From Loxodes magnus (lineage: Eukaryota; Ciliophora; Karyorelictea; Loxodida; Loxodidae): a DNA stretch of 64,000 nt. Numbering within the stretch: the first letter of the stretch is position 1; every line of letters begins with the position of its first letter. The notes under the pieces were generated by a model. It made no database searches. It had not been told where the DNA came from and was given only the letters and a program-made list of their open reading frames with translations. Both the position numbers and the translations under genes were made by a program. The stretch covers positions 1-64,000 of the forward strand of contig CAMPDV010000303.1 in assembly GCA_946699065.1 (NCBI GenBank), given 5' to 3'. Below, piece by piece: positions 1 to 14,300 of the stretch.

Positions 1-3000
1 AAATGACTTTTAATTTACTTCAGTTAAACTGATCTTCAGACTCTTTTTCTTACTTTTCTTCTTCACTTTTCTTAGAAATCTTATACATTTTAAACTTCAA
101 ATGACTTTTAATTTACTTCAGTTAAACTGATCTTCAGACTCTTTTTCTTACTTTTCTTCTTCACTTTTCTTAGAAATCTTATACATTTTAAACTTCAAAT
201 GACTTTTAATTTACTTCAGTTAAACTGATCTTCAGACTCTTTTTCTTACTTTTCTTCTTCACTTTTCTTAGAAATCTTATACATTTTAAACTTCAAATGA
301 CTTTTAATTTACTTCAGTTAAACTGATCTTCAGACTCTTTTTCTTACTTTTCTTCTTCACTTTTCTTAGAAATCTTATACATTTTAAACTTCAAATGACT
401 TTTAATTTACTTCAGTTAAACTGATCTTCAGACTCTTTTTCTTACTTTTCTTCTTCACTTTTCTTAGAAATCTTATACATTTTAAACTTCAAATGACTTT
501 TAATTTACTTCAGTTAAACTGATCTTCAGACTCTTTTTCTTACTTTTCTTCTTCACTTTTCTTAGAAATCTTATACATTTTAAACTTCAAATGACTTTTA
601 ATTTACTTCAGTTAAACTGATCTTCAGACTCTTTTTCTTACTTTTCTTCTTCACTTTTCTTAGAAATCTTATACATTTTAAACTTCAAATGACTTTTAAT
701 TTACTTCAGTTAAACTGATCTTCAGACTCTTTTTCTTACTTTTCTTCTTCACTTTTCTTAGAAATCTTATACATTTTAAACTTCAAATGACTTTTAATTT
801 ACTTCAGTTAAACTGATCTTCAGACTCTTTTTCTTACTTTTCTTCTTCACTTTTCTTAGAAATCTTATACATTTTAAACTTCAAATGACTTTTAATTTAC
901 TTCAGTTAAACTGATCTTCAGACTCTTTTTCTTACTTTTCTTCTTCACTTTTCTTAGAAATCTTATACATTTTAAACTTCAAATGACTTTTAATTTACTT
1001 CAGTTAAACTGATCTTCAGACTCTTTTTCTTACTTTTCTTCTTCACTTTTCTTAGAAATCTTATACATTTTAAACTTCAAATGACTTTTAATTTACTTCA
1101 GTTAAACTGATCTTCAGACTCTTTTTCTTACTTTTCTTCTTCACTTTTCTTAGAAATCTTATACATTTTAAACTTCAAATGACTTTTAATTTACTTCAGT
1201 TAAACTGATCTTCAGACTCTTTTTCTTACTTTTCTTCTTCACTTTTCTTAGAAATCTTATACATTTTAAACTTCAAATGACTTTTAATTTACTTCAGTTA
1301 AACTGATCTTCAGACTCTTTTTCTTACTTTTCTTCTTCACTTTTCTTAGAAATCTTATACATTTTAAACTTCAAATGACTTTTAATTTACTTCAGTCAAA
1401 CTGATCTTCAGACTCTTTTTCTTACTTTTCTTCTTCACTTTTCTTAGAAATCTTATACATTTTAAACTTCAAATGACTTTTAATTTACTTCAGTTAAACT
1501 GATCTTCAGACTCTTTTTCTTACTTTTCTTCTTCACTTTTCTTAGAAATCTTATACATTTTAAACTTCAAATGACTTTTAATTTACTTCAGTTAAACTGA
1601 TCTTCAGACTCTTTTTCTTACTTTTCTTCTTCACTTTTCTTAGAAATCTTATACATTTTAAACTTCAAATGACTTTTAATTTACTTCAGTTAAACTGATC
1701 TTCAGACTCTTTTTCTTACTTTTCTTCTTCACTTTTCTTAGAAATCTTATACATTTTAAACTTCAAATGACTTTTAATTTACTTCAGTTAAACTGATCTT
1801 CAGACTCTTTTTCTTACTTTTCTTCTTCACTTTTCTTAGAAATCTTATACATTTTAAACTTCAAATGACTTTTAATTTACTTCAGTTAAACTGATCTTCA
1901 GACTCTTTTTCTTACTTTTCTTCTTCACTTTTCTTAGAAATCTTATACATTTTAAACTTCAAATGACTTTTAATTTACTTCAGTTAAACTGATCTTCAGA
2001 CTCTTTTTCTTACTTTTCTTCTTCACTTTTCTTAGAAATCTTATACATTTTAAACTTCAAATGACTTTTAATTTACTTCAGTTAAACTGATCTTCAGACT
2101 CTTTTCTTACTTTTCTTCTTCACTTTTCTTAGAAATCTTATACATTTTAAACTTCAAATGACTTTTAATTTACTTCAGTTAAACTGATCTTCAGACTCTT
2201 TTTCTTACTTTTCTTCTTCACTTTTCTTAGAAATCTTATACATTTTAAACTTCAAATGACTTTTAATTTACTTCAGTCAAACTGATCTTCAGACTCTTTT
2301 TCTTACTTTTCTTCTTCACTTTTCTTAGAAATCTTATACATTTTAAACTTCAAATGACTTTTAATTTACTTCAGTTAAACTGATCTTCAGACTCTTTTTC
2401 TTACTTTTCTTCTTCACTTTTCTTAGAAATCTTATACATTTTAAACTTCAAATGACTTTTAATTTACTTCAGTTAAACTGATCTTCAGACTCTTTTTCTT
2501 ACTTTTCTTCTTCACTTTTCTTAGAAATCTTATACATTTTAAACTTCAAATGACTTTTAATTTACTTCAGTTAAACTGATCTTCAGACTCTTTTTCTTAC
2601 TTTTCTTCTTCACTTTTCTTAGAAATCTTATACATTTTAAACTTCAAATGACTTTTAATTTACTTCAGTTAAACTGATCTTCAGACTCTTTTTCTTACTT
2701 TTCTTCTTCACTTTTCTTAGAAATCTTATACATTTTAAACTTCAAATGACTTTTAATTTACTTCAGTTAAACTGATCTTCAGACTCTTTTTCTTACTTTT
2801 CTTCTTCACTTTTCTTAGAAATCTTATACATTTTAAACTTCAAATGACTTTTAATTTACTTCAGTTAAACTGATCTTCAGACTCTTTTTCTTACTTTTCT
2901 TCTTCACTTTTCTTAGAAATCTTATACATTTTAAACTTCAAATGACTTTTAATTTACTTCAGTTAAACTGATCTTCAGACTCTTTTTCTTACTTTTCTTC

Positions 3001-6000
3001 TTCACTTTTCTTAGAAATCTTATACATTTTAAACTTCAAATGACTTTTAATTTACTTCAGTTAAACTGATCTTCAGACTCTTTTTCTTACTTTTCTTCTT
3101 CACTTTTCTTAGAAATCTTATACATTTTAAACTTCAAATGACTTTTAATTTACTTCAGTTAAACTGATCTTCAGACTCTTTTTCTTACTTTTCTTCTTCA
3201 CTTTTCTTAGAAATCTTATACATTTTAAACTTCAAATGACTTTTAATTTACTTCAGTTAAACTGATCTTCAGACTCTTTTTCTTACTTTTCTTCTTCACT
3301 TTTCTTAGAAATCTTATACATTTTAAACTTCAAATGACTTTTAATTTACTTCAGTTAAACTGATCTTCAGACTCTTTTTCTTACTTTTCTTCTTCACTTT
3401 TCTTAGAAATCTTATACATTTTAAACTTCAAATGACTTTTAATTTACTTCAGTTAAACTGATCTTCAGACTCTTTTTCTTACTTTTCTTCTTCACTTTTC
3501 TTAGAAATCTTATACATTTAAACTTCAAATGACTTTTAATTTACTTCAGTTAAACTGATCTTCAGACTCTTTTTCTTACTTTTCTTCTTCACTTTTCTTA
3601 GAAATCTTATACATTTTAAACTTCAAATGACTTTTAATTTACTTCAGTTAAACTGATCTTCAGACTCTTTTTCTTACTTTTCTTCTTCACTTTTCTTAGA
3701 AATCTTATACATTTTAAACTTCAAATGACTTTTAATTTACTTCAGTTAAACTGATCTTCAGACTCTTTTTCTTACTTTTCTTCTTCACTTTTCTTAGAAA
3801 TCTTATACATTTTAAACTTCAAATGACTTTTAATTTACTTCAGTTAAACTGATCTTCAGACTCTTTTCTTACTTTTCTTCTTCACTTTTCTTAGAAATCT
3901 TATACATTTTAAACTTCAAATGACTTTTAATTTACTTCAGTTAAACTGATCTTCAGACTCTTTTTCTTACTTTTCTTCTTCACTTTTCTTAGAAATCTTA
4001 TACATTTTAAACTTCAAATGACTTTTAATTTACTTCAGTTAAACTGATCTTCAGACTCTTTTTCTTACTTTTCTTCTTCACTTTTCTTAGAAATCTTATA
4101 CATTTTAAACTTCAAATGACTTTTAATTTACTTCAGTTAAACTGATCTTCAGACTCTTTTTCTTACTTTTCTTCTTCACTTTTCTTAGAAATCTTATACA
4201 TTTTAAACTTCAAATGACTTTTAATTTACTTCAGTTAAACTGATCTTCAGACTCTTTTTCTTACTTTTCTTCTTCACTTTTCTTAGAAATCTTATACATT
4301 TTAAACTTCAAATGACTTTTAATTTACTTCAGTTAAACTGATCTTCAGACTCTTTTTCTTACTTTTCTTCTTCACTTTTCTTAGAAATCTTATACATTTT
4401 AAACTTCAAATGACTTTTAATTTACTTCAGTTAAACTGATCTTCAGACTCTTTTTCTTACTTTTCTTCTTCACTTTTCTTAGAAATCTTATACATTTAAA
4501 CTTCAAATGACTTTTAATTTACTTCAGTTAAACTGATCTTCAGACTCTTTTTCTTACTTTTCTTCTTCACTTTTCTTAGAAATCTTATACATTTTAAACT
4601 TCAAATGACTTTTAATTTACTTCAGTTAAACTGATCTTCAGACTCTTTTTCTTACTTTTCTTCTTCACTTTTCTTAGAAATCTTATACATTTTAAACTTC
4701 AAATGACTTTTAATTTACTTCAGTTAAACTGATCTTCAGACTCTTTTTCTTACTTTTCTTCTTCACTTTTCTTAGAAATCTTATACATTTTAAACTTCAA
4801 ATGACTTTTAATTTACTTCAGTTAAACTGATCTTCAGACTCTTTTTCTTACTTTTCTTCTTCACTTTTCTTAGAAATCTTATACATTTTAAACTTCAAAT
4901 GACTTTTAATTTACTTCAGTTAAACTGATCTTCAGACTCTTTTTCTTACTTTTCTTCTTCACTTTTCTTAGAAATCTTATACATTTTAAACTTCAAATGA
5001 CTTTTAATTTACTTCAGTTAAACTGATCTTCAGACTCTTTTTCTTACTTTTCTTCTTCACTTTTCTTAGAAATCTTATACATTTTAAACTTCAAATGACT
5101 TTTAATTTACTTCAGTTAAACTGATCTTCAGACTCTTTTTCTTACTTTTCTTCTTCACTTTTCTTAGAAATCTTATACATTTTAAACTTCAAATGACTTT
5201 TAATTTACTTCAGTTAAACTGATCTTCAGACTCTTTTTCTTACTTTTCTTCTTCACTTTTCTTAGAAATCTTATACATTTTAAACTTCAAATGACTTTTA
5301 ATTTACTTCAGTTAAACTGATCTTCAGACTCTTTTTCTTACTTTTCTTCTTCACTTTTCTTAGAAATCTTATACATTTTAAACTTCAAATGACTTTTAAT
5401 TTACTTCAGTTAAACTGATCTTCAGACTCTTTTTCTTACTTTTCTTCTTCACTTTTCTTAGAAATCTTATACATTTTAAACTTCAAATGACTTTTAATTT
5501 ACTTCAGTTAAACTGATCTTCAGACTCTTTTTCTTACTTTTCTTCTTCACTTTTCTTAGAAATCTTATACATTTTAAACTTCAAATGACTTTTAATTTAC
5601 TTCAGTTAAACTGATCTTCAGACTCTTTTTCTTACTTTTCTTCTTCACTTTTCTTAGAAATCTTATACATTTTAAACTTCAAATGACTTTTAATTTACTT
5701 CAGTTAAACTGATCTTCAGACTCTTTTTCTTACTTTTCTTCTTCACTTTTCTTAGAAATCTTATACATTTTAAACTTCAAATGACTTTTAATTTACTTCA
5801 GTTAAACTGATCTTCAGACTCTTTTTCTTACTTTTCTTCTTCACTTTTCTTAGAAATCTTAACATTTTAAACTTCAAATGACTTTTAATTTACTTCAGTT
5901 AAACTGATCTTCAGACTCTTTTCTTACTTTTCTTCTTCACTTTTCTTAGAAATCTTATACATTTTAAACTTCAAATGACTTTTAATTTACTTCAGTTAAA

Positions 6001-7814
6001 CTGATCTTCAGACTCTTTTTCTTACTTTTCTTCTTCACTTTTCTTAGAAATCTTATACATTTTAAACTTCAAATGACTTTTAATTTACTTCAGTTAAACT
6101 GATCTTCAGACTCTTTTTCTTACTTTTCTTCTTCACTTTTCTTAGAAATCTTATACATTTTAAACTTCAAATGACTTTTAATTTACTTCAGTTAAACTGA
6201 TCTTCAGACTCTTTTTCTTACTTTTCTTCTTCACTTTTCTTAGAAATCTTATACATTTTAAACTTCAAATGACTTTTAATTTACTTCAGTTAAACTGATC
6301 TTCAGACTCTTTTTCTTACTTTTCTTCTTCACTTTTCTTAGAAATCTTATACATTTTAAACTTCAAATGACTTTTAATTTACTTCAGTTAAACTGATCTT
6401 CAGACTCTTTTTCTTACTTTTCTTCTTCACTTTTCTTAGAAATCTTATACATTTTAAACTTCAAATGACTTTTAATTTACTTCAGTTAAACTGATCTTCA
6501 GACTCTTTTTCTTACTTTTCTTCTTCACTTTTCTTAGAAATCTTATACATTTTAAACTTCAAATGACTTTTAATTTACTTCAGTTAAACTGATCTTCAGA
6601 CTCTTTTTCTTACTTTTCTTCTTCACTTTTCTTAGAAATCTTATACATTTTAAACTTCAAATGACTTTTAATTTACTTCAGTCAAACTGATCTTCAGACT
6701 CTTTTTCTTACTTTTCTTCTTCACTTTTCTTAGAAATCTTATACATTTTAAACTTCAAATGACTTTTAATTTACTTCAGTTAAACTGATCTTCAGACTCT
6801 TTTTCTTACTTTTCTTCTTCACTTTTCTTAGAAATCTTATACATTTTAAACTTCAAATGACTTTTAATTTACTTCAGTTAAACTGATCTTCAGACTCTTT
6901 TTCTTACTTTTCTTCTTCACTTTTCTTAGAATCTTATACATTTTAAACTTCAAATGACTTTTAATTTACTTCAGTTAAACTGATCTTCAGACTCTTTTTC
7001 TTACTTTTCTTCTTCACTTTCTTAGAAATCTTATACATTTTAAACTTCAAATGACTTTTAATTTACTTCAGTTAAACTGATCTTCAGACTCTTTTTCTTA
7101 CTTTTCTTCTTCACTTTTCTTAGAAATCTTATACATTTTAAACTTCAAATGACTTTTAATTTACTTCAGTTAAACTGATCTTCAGACTCTTTTTCTTACT
7201 TTTCTTCTTCACTTTTCTTAGAAATCTTATACATTTTAAACTTCAAATGACTTTTAATTTACTTCAGTTAAACTGATCTTCAGACTCTTTTTCTTACTTT
7301 TCTTCTTCACTTTTCTTAGAAATCTTATACATTTTAAACTTCAAATGACTTTTAATTTACTTCAGTTAAACTGATCTTCAGACTCTTTTTCTTACTTTTC
7401 TTCTTCACTTTTCTTAGAAATCTTATACATTTTAAACTTCAAATGACTTTTAATTTACTTCAGTTAAACTGATCTTCAGACTCTTTTTCTTACTTTTCTT
7501 CTTCACTTTTCTTAGAAATCTTATACATTTTAAACTTCAAATGACTTTTAATTTACTTCAGTTAAACTGATCTTCAGACTCTTTTTCTTACTTTTCTTCT
7601 TCACTTTTCTTAGAAATCTTATACATTTTAAACTTCAAATGACTTTTAATTACTTCAGTTAAACTGATCTTCAGACTCTTTTTCTTACTTTTCTTCTTCA
7701 CTTTTCTTAGAAATCTTATACATTTTAAACTTCAAATGACTTTTAATTTACTTCAGTTAAACTGATCTTCAGACTCTTTTTCTTACTTTTCTTCTTCACT
7801 TTTCTTAGAAATCT

Positions 7815-7862
7815 TATACTTACCTTTCTAACTATGACTTTTAATTACTTCAGTAAACTGAT
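7815..7862. repeat. Hybrid satellite unit, first sign of B-type sequence
   Basis: After about 7.8 kb of nearly uniform A units, this unit switches to TACTTACCTTTCTAAC, a signature of the B-type unit, and then returns to the A sequence with small deletions. It looks like a recombinant between the two unit types, or a decayed boundary between the homogenised left block and the mixed right block. Confidence 0.7.
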
Positions 7863-8390
7863 CTTCAGACTCTTTTTCTTACTTTTCTTCTTCACTTTTC
7901 TTAGAAATCTTATACATTTTAAACTTCAAATGACTTTTAATTTACTTCAGTTAAACTGATCTTCAGACTCTTTTTCTTACTTTTCTTCTTCACTTTTCTT
8001 AGAAATCTTATACATTTTAAACTTCAAATGACTTTTAATTTACTTCAGTTAAACTGATCTTCAGACTCTTTTTCTTACTTTTCTTCTTCACTTTTCTTAG
8101 AAATCTTATACATTTTAAACTTCAAATGACTTTTACTTTACTTCAGTTAAACTGATCTTCAGACTCTTTTTCTTACTTTTCTTCTTCACTTTTCTTAGAA
8201 ATCTTATACATTTTAAACTTCAAATGACTTTTAATTTACTTCAGTTATACTGATCTTCAGACTCTTTTTCTTACTTTTCTTCTTCACTTTTCTTAGAAAT
8301 CTTATACATTTTAAACTTCAAATGACTTTTAATTTACTTCAGTTAAACTGATCTTCAGACTCTTTTCTTACTTTTCTTCTTCACTTTTCT

Positions 8391-11300
8391 TAGAAATATA
8401 TCTTACTTACCTTTCTAACTTCTGATATTAAATACCTTAGTCAAACTGATCTTCAGACTCTTTTTCTTACTTTTAATCTTCCTAATTAAAGAAATATAGA
8501 TTACTTACCTTTTCTAACTTCTGATATTAAATATCTTAGTCAAACTATCTTCAACTCTTTTTCTTACTTTTCTTCTTCACTTTTCTTAGAAATCTTATAC
8601 ATTTTAAACTTCAAATGACTTTTAATTTACTTCAGTTAAACTGATCTTCAGACTCTTTTTCTTACTTTTCTTCTTCACTTTTCTTAGAAATCTTATACAT
8701 TTTAAACTTCAAATGACTTTTAATTTACTTCAGTTAAACTGATCTTCAGACTCTTTTTCTTACTTTTCTTCTTCACTTTTCTTAGAAATCTTATACATTT
8801 TAAACTTCAAATGACTTTTAATTTACTTCAGTTAAACTGATCTTCAGACTCTTTTTCTTACTTTTCTTCTTCACTTTTCTTAGAAATATATCTTACTTAC
8901 CTTTTCTAACTTCTGATATTAAATACCTTAGTCAAACTGATCTTCAGACTCTTTTTCTTACTTTTAATCTTCCTAATTAAAGAAATATAGATTACTTACC
9001 TTTTCTAACTTCTGATATTAAATATCTTAGTTAAACTGATCTTCAGACTCTTTTTCTTACTTTTCTTCTTCACTTTTCTTAGAAATATATCTTATACATT
9101 TTAAACTTCAAATGACTTTTAATTTACTTCAGTCAAACTGATCTTCAGACTCTTTTTCTTACTTTTCTTCTTCACTTTTCTTAGAAATCTTATACATTTT
9201 AAACTTCAAATGACTTTTAATTTACTTCAGTTAAACTGATCTTCAGACTCTTTTTCTTACTTTTCTTCTTCACTTTTCTTAGAAATCTTATACATTTTAA
9301 ACTTCAAATGACTTTTAATTTACTTCAGTTAAACTGATCTTCAGACTCTTTTTCTTACTTTTCTTCTTCACTTTTCTTAGAAATCTTATACATTTTAAAC
9401 TTCAAATGACTTTTAATTTACTTCAGTTAAACTGATCTTCAGACTCTTTTTCTTACTTTTCTTCTTCACTTTTCTTAGAAATCTTATACATTTTAAACTT
9501 CAAATGACTTTTAATTTACTTCAGTTAAACTGATCTTCAGACTCTTTTTCTTACTTTTCTTCTTCACTTTTCTTAGAAATCTTATACATTTTAAACTTCA
9601 AATGACTTTTAATTTACTTCAGTTAAACTGATCTTCAGACTCTTTTTCTTACTTTTCTTCTTCACTTTTCTTAGAAATCTTATACATTTTAAACTTCAAA
9701 TGACTTTTAATTTACTTCAGTTAAACTGATCTTCAGACTCTTTTTCTTACTTTTCTTCTTCACTTTTCTTAGAAATCTTATACATTTTAAACTTCAAATG
9801 ACTTTTAATTTACTTCAGTTAAACTGATCTTCAGACTCTTTTTCTTACTTTTCTTCTTCACTTTTCTTAGAAATATATCTTACTTACCTTTTCTAACTTC
9901 TGATATTAAATACCTTAGTCAAACTGATCTTCAGACTCTTTTTCTTACTTTTAATCTTCCTAATTAAAGAAATATAGATTACTTACCTTTTCTAACTTCT
10001 GATATTAAATATCTTAGTTAAACTGATCTTCAGACTCTTTTTCTTACTTTTCTTCTTCACTTTTCTTAGAAATATATCTTACTTACCTTTTCTAACTTCA
10101 AATGACTTTTAATTTACTTCAGTCAAACTGATCTTCAGACTCTTTTTCTTACTTTTCTTCTTCACTTTTCTTAGAAATCTTATACATTTTAAACTTCAAA
10201 TGACTTTTAATTTACTTCAGTTAAACTGATCTTCAGACTCTTTTTCTTACTTTTCTTCTTCACTTTTCTTAGAAATCTTATACATTTTAAACTTCAAATG
10301 ACTTTTAATTTACTTCAGTTAAACTGATCTTCAGACTCTTTTTCTTACTTTTCTTCTTCACTTTTCTTAGAAATCTTATACATTTTAAACTTCAAATGAC
10401 TTTTAATTTACTTCAGTTAAACTGATCTTCAGACTCTTTTTCTTACTTTTCTTCTTCACTTTTCTTAGAAATCTTATACATTTTAAACTTCAAATGACTT
10501 TTAATTTACTTCAGTTAAACTGATCTTCAGACTCTTTTTCTTACTTTTCTTCTTCACTTTTCTTAGAAATCTTATACATTTTAAACTTCAAATGACTTTT
10601 AATTTACTTCAGTTAAACTGATCTTCAGACTCTTTTTCTTACTTTTCTTCTTCACTTTTCTTAGAAATATATCTTACTTACCTTTTCTAACTTCTGATAT
10701 TAAATACCTTAGTCAAACTGATCTTCAGACTCTTTATCTTACTTTTAATCTTCCTAATTAAAGAAATATAGATTACTTACCTTTTCTAACTTCTGATATT
10801 AAATATCTTAGTCAAACTAATCTTCAAACTCTTTTTCTTACTTTTCTTCTTCACTTTTCTTAGAAATCTTATACATTTTAAACTTCAAATGACTTTTAAT
10901 TTACTTCAGTTAAACTGATCTTCAGACTCTTTTTCTTACTTTTCTTCTTCACTTTTCTTAGAAATCTTATACATTTTAAACTTCAAATGACTTTTAATTT
11001 ACTTCAGTTAAACTGATCTTCAGACTCTTTTTCTTACTTTTCTTCTTCACTTTTCTTAGAAATCTTATACATTTTAAACTTCAAATGACTTTTAATTTAC
11101 TTCAGTTAAACTGATCTTCAGACTCTTTTTCTTACTTTTCTTCTTCACTTTTCTTAGAAATCTTATACATTTTAAACTTCAAATGACTTTTAATTTACTT
11201 CAGTTAAACTGATCTTCAGACTCTTTTTCTTACTTTTCTTCTTCACTTTTCTTAGAAATCTTATACATTTTAAACTTCAAATGACTTTTAATTTACTTCA

Positions 11301-14300
11301 GTTAAACTGATCTTAAGACTCTTTTTCTTACTTTTCTTCTTCACTTTTCTTAGAAATCTTATACATTTTAAACTTCAAATGACTTTTAATTTACTTCAGT
11401 TAAACTGATCTTCAGACTCTTTTTCTTACTTTTCTTCTTCACTTTTCTTAGAAATCTTATACATTTTAAACTTCAAATGACTTTTAATTTACTTCAGTTA
11501 AACTGATCTTCAGACTCTTTTTCTTACTTTTCTTCTTCACTTTTCTTAGAAATCTTATACATTTTAAACTTCAAATGACTTTTAATTTACTTCAGTTAAA
11601 CTGATCTTCAGACTCTTTTTCTTACTTTTCTTCTTCACTTTTCTTAGAAATATATCTTACTTACCTTTTCTAACTTCTGATATTAAATACCTTAGTCAAA
11701 CTGATCTTCAGACTCTTTTTCTTACTTTTAATCTTCCTAATTAAAGAAATATAGATTACTTACCTTTTCTAACTTCTGATATTAAATATCTTAGTTAAAC
11801 TGATCTTCAGACTCTTTTTCTTACTTTTCTTCTTCACTTTTCTTAGAAATCTTATACATTTTAAACTTCAAATGACTTTTAATTTACTTCAGTTAAACTG
11901 ATCTTCAGACTCTTTTTCTTACTTTTCTTCTTCACTTTTCTTAGAAATCTTATACATTTTAAACTTCAAATGACTTTTAATTTACTTCAGTTAAACTGAT
12001 CTTCAGACTCTTTTTCTTACTTTTCTTCTTCACTTTTCTTAGAAATCTTATACATTTTAAACTTCAAATGACTTTTAATTTACTTCAGTTAAACTGATCT
12101 TCAGACTCTTTTTCTTACTTTTCTTCTTCACTTTTCTTAGAAATATATCTTACTTACCTTTTCTAACTTCTGATATTAAATACCTTAGTCAAACTGATCT
12201 TCAGACTCTTTTTCTTACTTTTAATCTTCCTAATTAAAGAAATATAGATTACTTACCTTTTCTAACTTCTGATATTAAATATCTTAGTCAAACTAATCTT
12301 CAAACTCTTTTTCTTACTTTTCTTCTTCACTTTTCTTAGAAATCTTATACATTTTAAACTTCAAATGACTTTTAATTTACTTCAGTTAAACTGATCTTCA
12401 GACTCTTTTTCTTACTTTTCTTCTTCACTTTTCTTAGAAATCTTATACATTTTAAACTTCAAATGACTTTTAATTTACTTCAGTTAAACTGATCTTCAGA
12501 CTCTTTTTCTTACTTTTCTTCTTCACTTTTCTTAGAAATCTTATACATTTTAAACTTCAAATGACTTTTAATTTACTTCAGTTAAACTGATCTTCAGACT
12601 CTTTTTCTTACTTTTCTTCTTCACTTTTCTTAGAAATCTTATACATTTTAAACTTCAAATGACTTTTAATTTACTTCAGTTAAACTGATCTTCAGACTCT
12701 TTTTCTTACTTTTCTTCTTCACTTTTCTTAGAAATATATCTTACTTACCTTTTCTAACTTCAAATGACTTTTAATTTACTTCAGTCAAACTGATCTTCAG
12801 ACTCTTTTTCTTACTTTTCTTCTTCACTTTTCTTAGAAATCTTATACATTTTAAACTTCAAATGACTTTTAATTTACTTCAGTTAAACTGATCTTCAGAC
12901 TCTTTTTCTTACTTTTCTTCTTCACTTTTCTTAGAAATCTTATACATTTTAAACTTCAAATGACTTTTAATTTACTTCAGTTAAACTGATCTTCAGACTC
13001 TTTTTCTTACTTTTCTTCTTCACTTTTCTTAGAAATCTTATACATTTTAAACTTCAAATGACTTTTAATTTACTTCAGTTAAACTGATCTTCAGACTCTT
13101 TTTCTTACTTTTCTTCTTCACTTTTCTTAGAAATCTTATACATTTTAAACTTCAAATGACTTTTAATTTACTTCAGTTAAACTGATCTTCAGACTCTTTT
13201 TCTTACTTTTCTTCTTCACTTTTCTTAGAAATCTTATACATTTTAAACTTCAAATGACTTTTAATTTACTTCAGTTAAACTGATCTTCAGACTCTTTTTC
13301 TTACTTTTCTTCTTCACTTTTCTTAGAAATATATCTTACTTACCTTTTCTAACTTCTGATATTAAATACCTTAGTCAAACTGATCTTCAGACTCTTTTTC
13401 TTACTTTTAATCTTCCTAATTAAAGAAATATAGATTACTTACCTTTTCTAACTTCTGATATTAAATATCTTAGTCAAACTAATCTTCAAACTCTTTTTCT
13501 TACTTTTCTTCTTCACTTTTCTTAGAAATCTTATACATTTTAAACTTCAAATGACTTTTAATTTACTTCAGTTAAACTGATCTTCAGACTCTTTTTCTTA
13601 CTTTTCTTCTTCACTTTTCTTAGAAATCTTATACATTTTAAACTTCAAATGACTTTTAATTTACTTCAGTTAAACTGATCTTCAGACTCTTTTTCTTACT
13701 TTTCTTCTTCACTTTTCTTAGAAATCTTATACATTTTAAACTTCAAATGACTTTTAATTTACTTCAGTTAAACTGATCTTCAGACTCTTTTTCTTACTTT
13801 TCTTCTTCACTTTTCTTAGAAATCTTATACATTTTAAACTTCAAATGACTTTTAATTTACTTCAGTTAAACTGATCTTCAGACTCTTTTTCTTACTTTTC
13901 TTCTTCACTTTTCTTAGAAATCTTATACATTTTAAACTTCAAATGACTTTTAATTTACTTCAGTTAAACTGATCTTCAGACTCTTTTTCTTACTTTTCTT
14001 CTTCACTTTTCTTAGAAATCTTATACATTTTAAACTTCAAATGACTTTTAATTTACTTCAGTTAAACTGATCTTCAGACTCTTTTTCTTACTTTTCTTCT
14101 TCACTTTTCTTAGAAATCTTATACATTTTAAACTTCAAATGACTTTTAATTTACTTCAGTTAAACTGATCTTCAGACTCTTTTTCTTACTTTTCTTCTTC
14201 ACTTTTCTTAGAAATCTTATACATTTTAAACTTCAAATGACTTTTAATTTACTTCAGTTAAACTGATCTTCAGACTCTTTTTCTTACTTTTCTTCTTCAC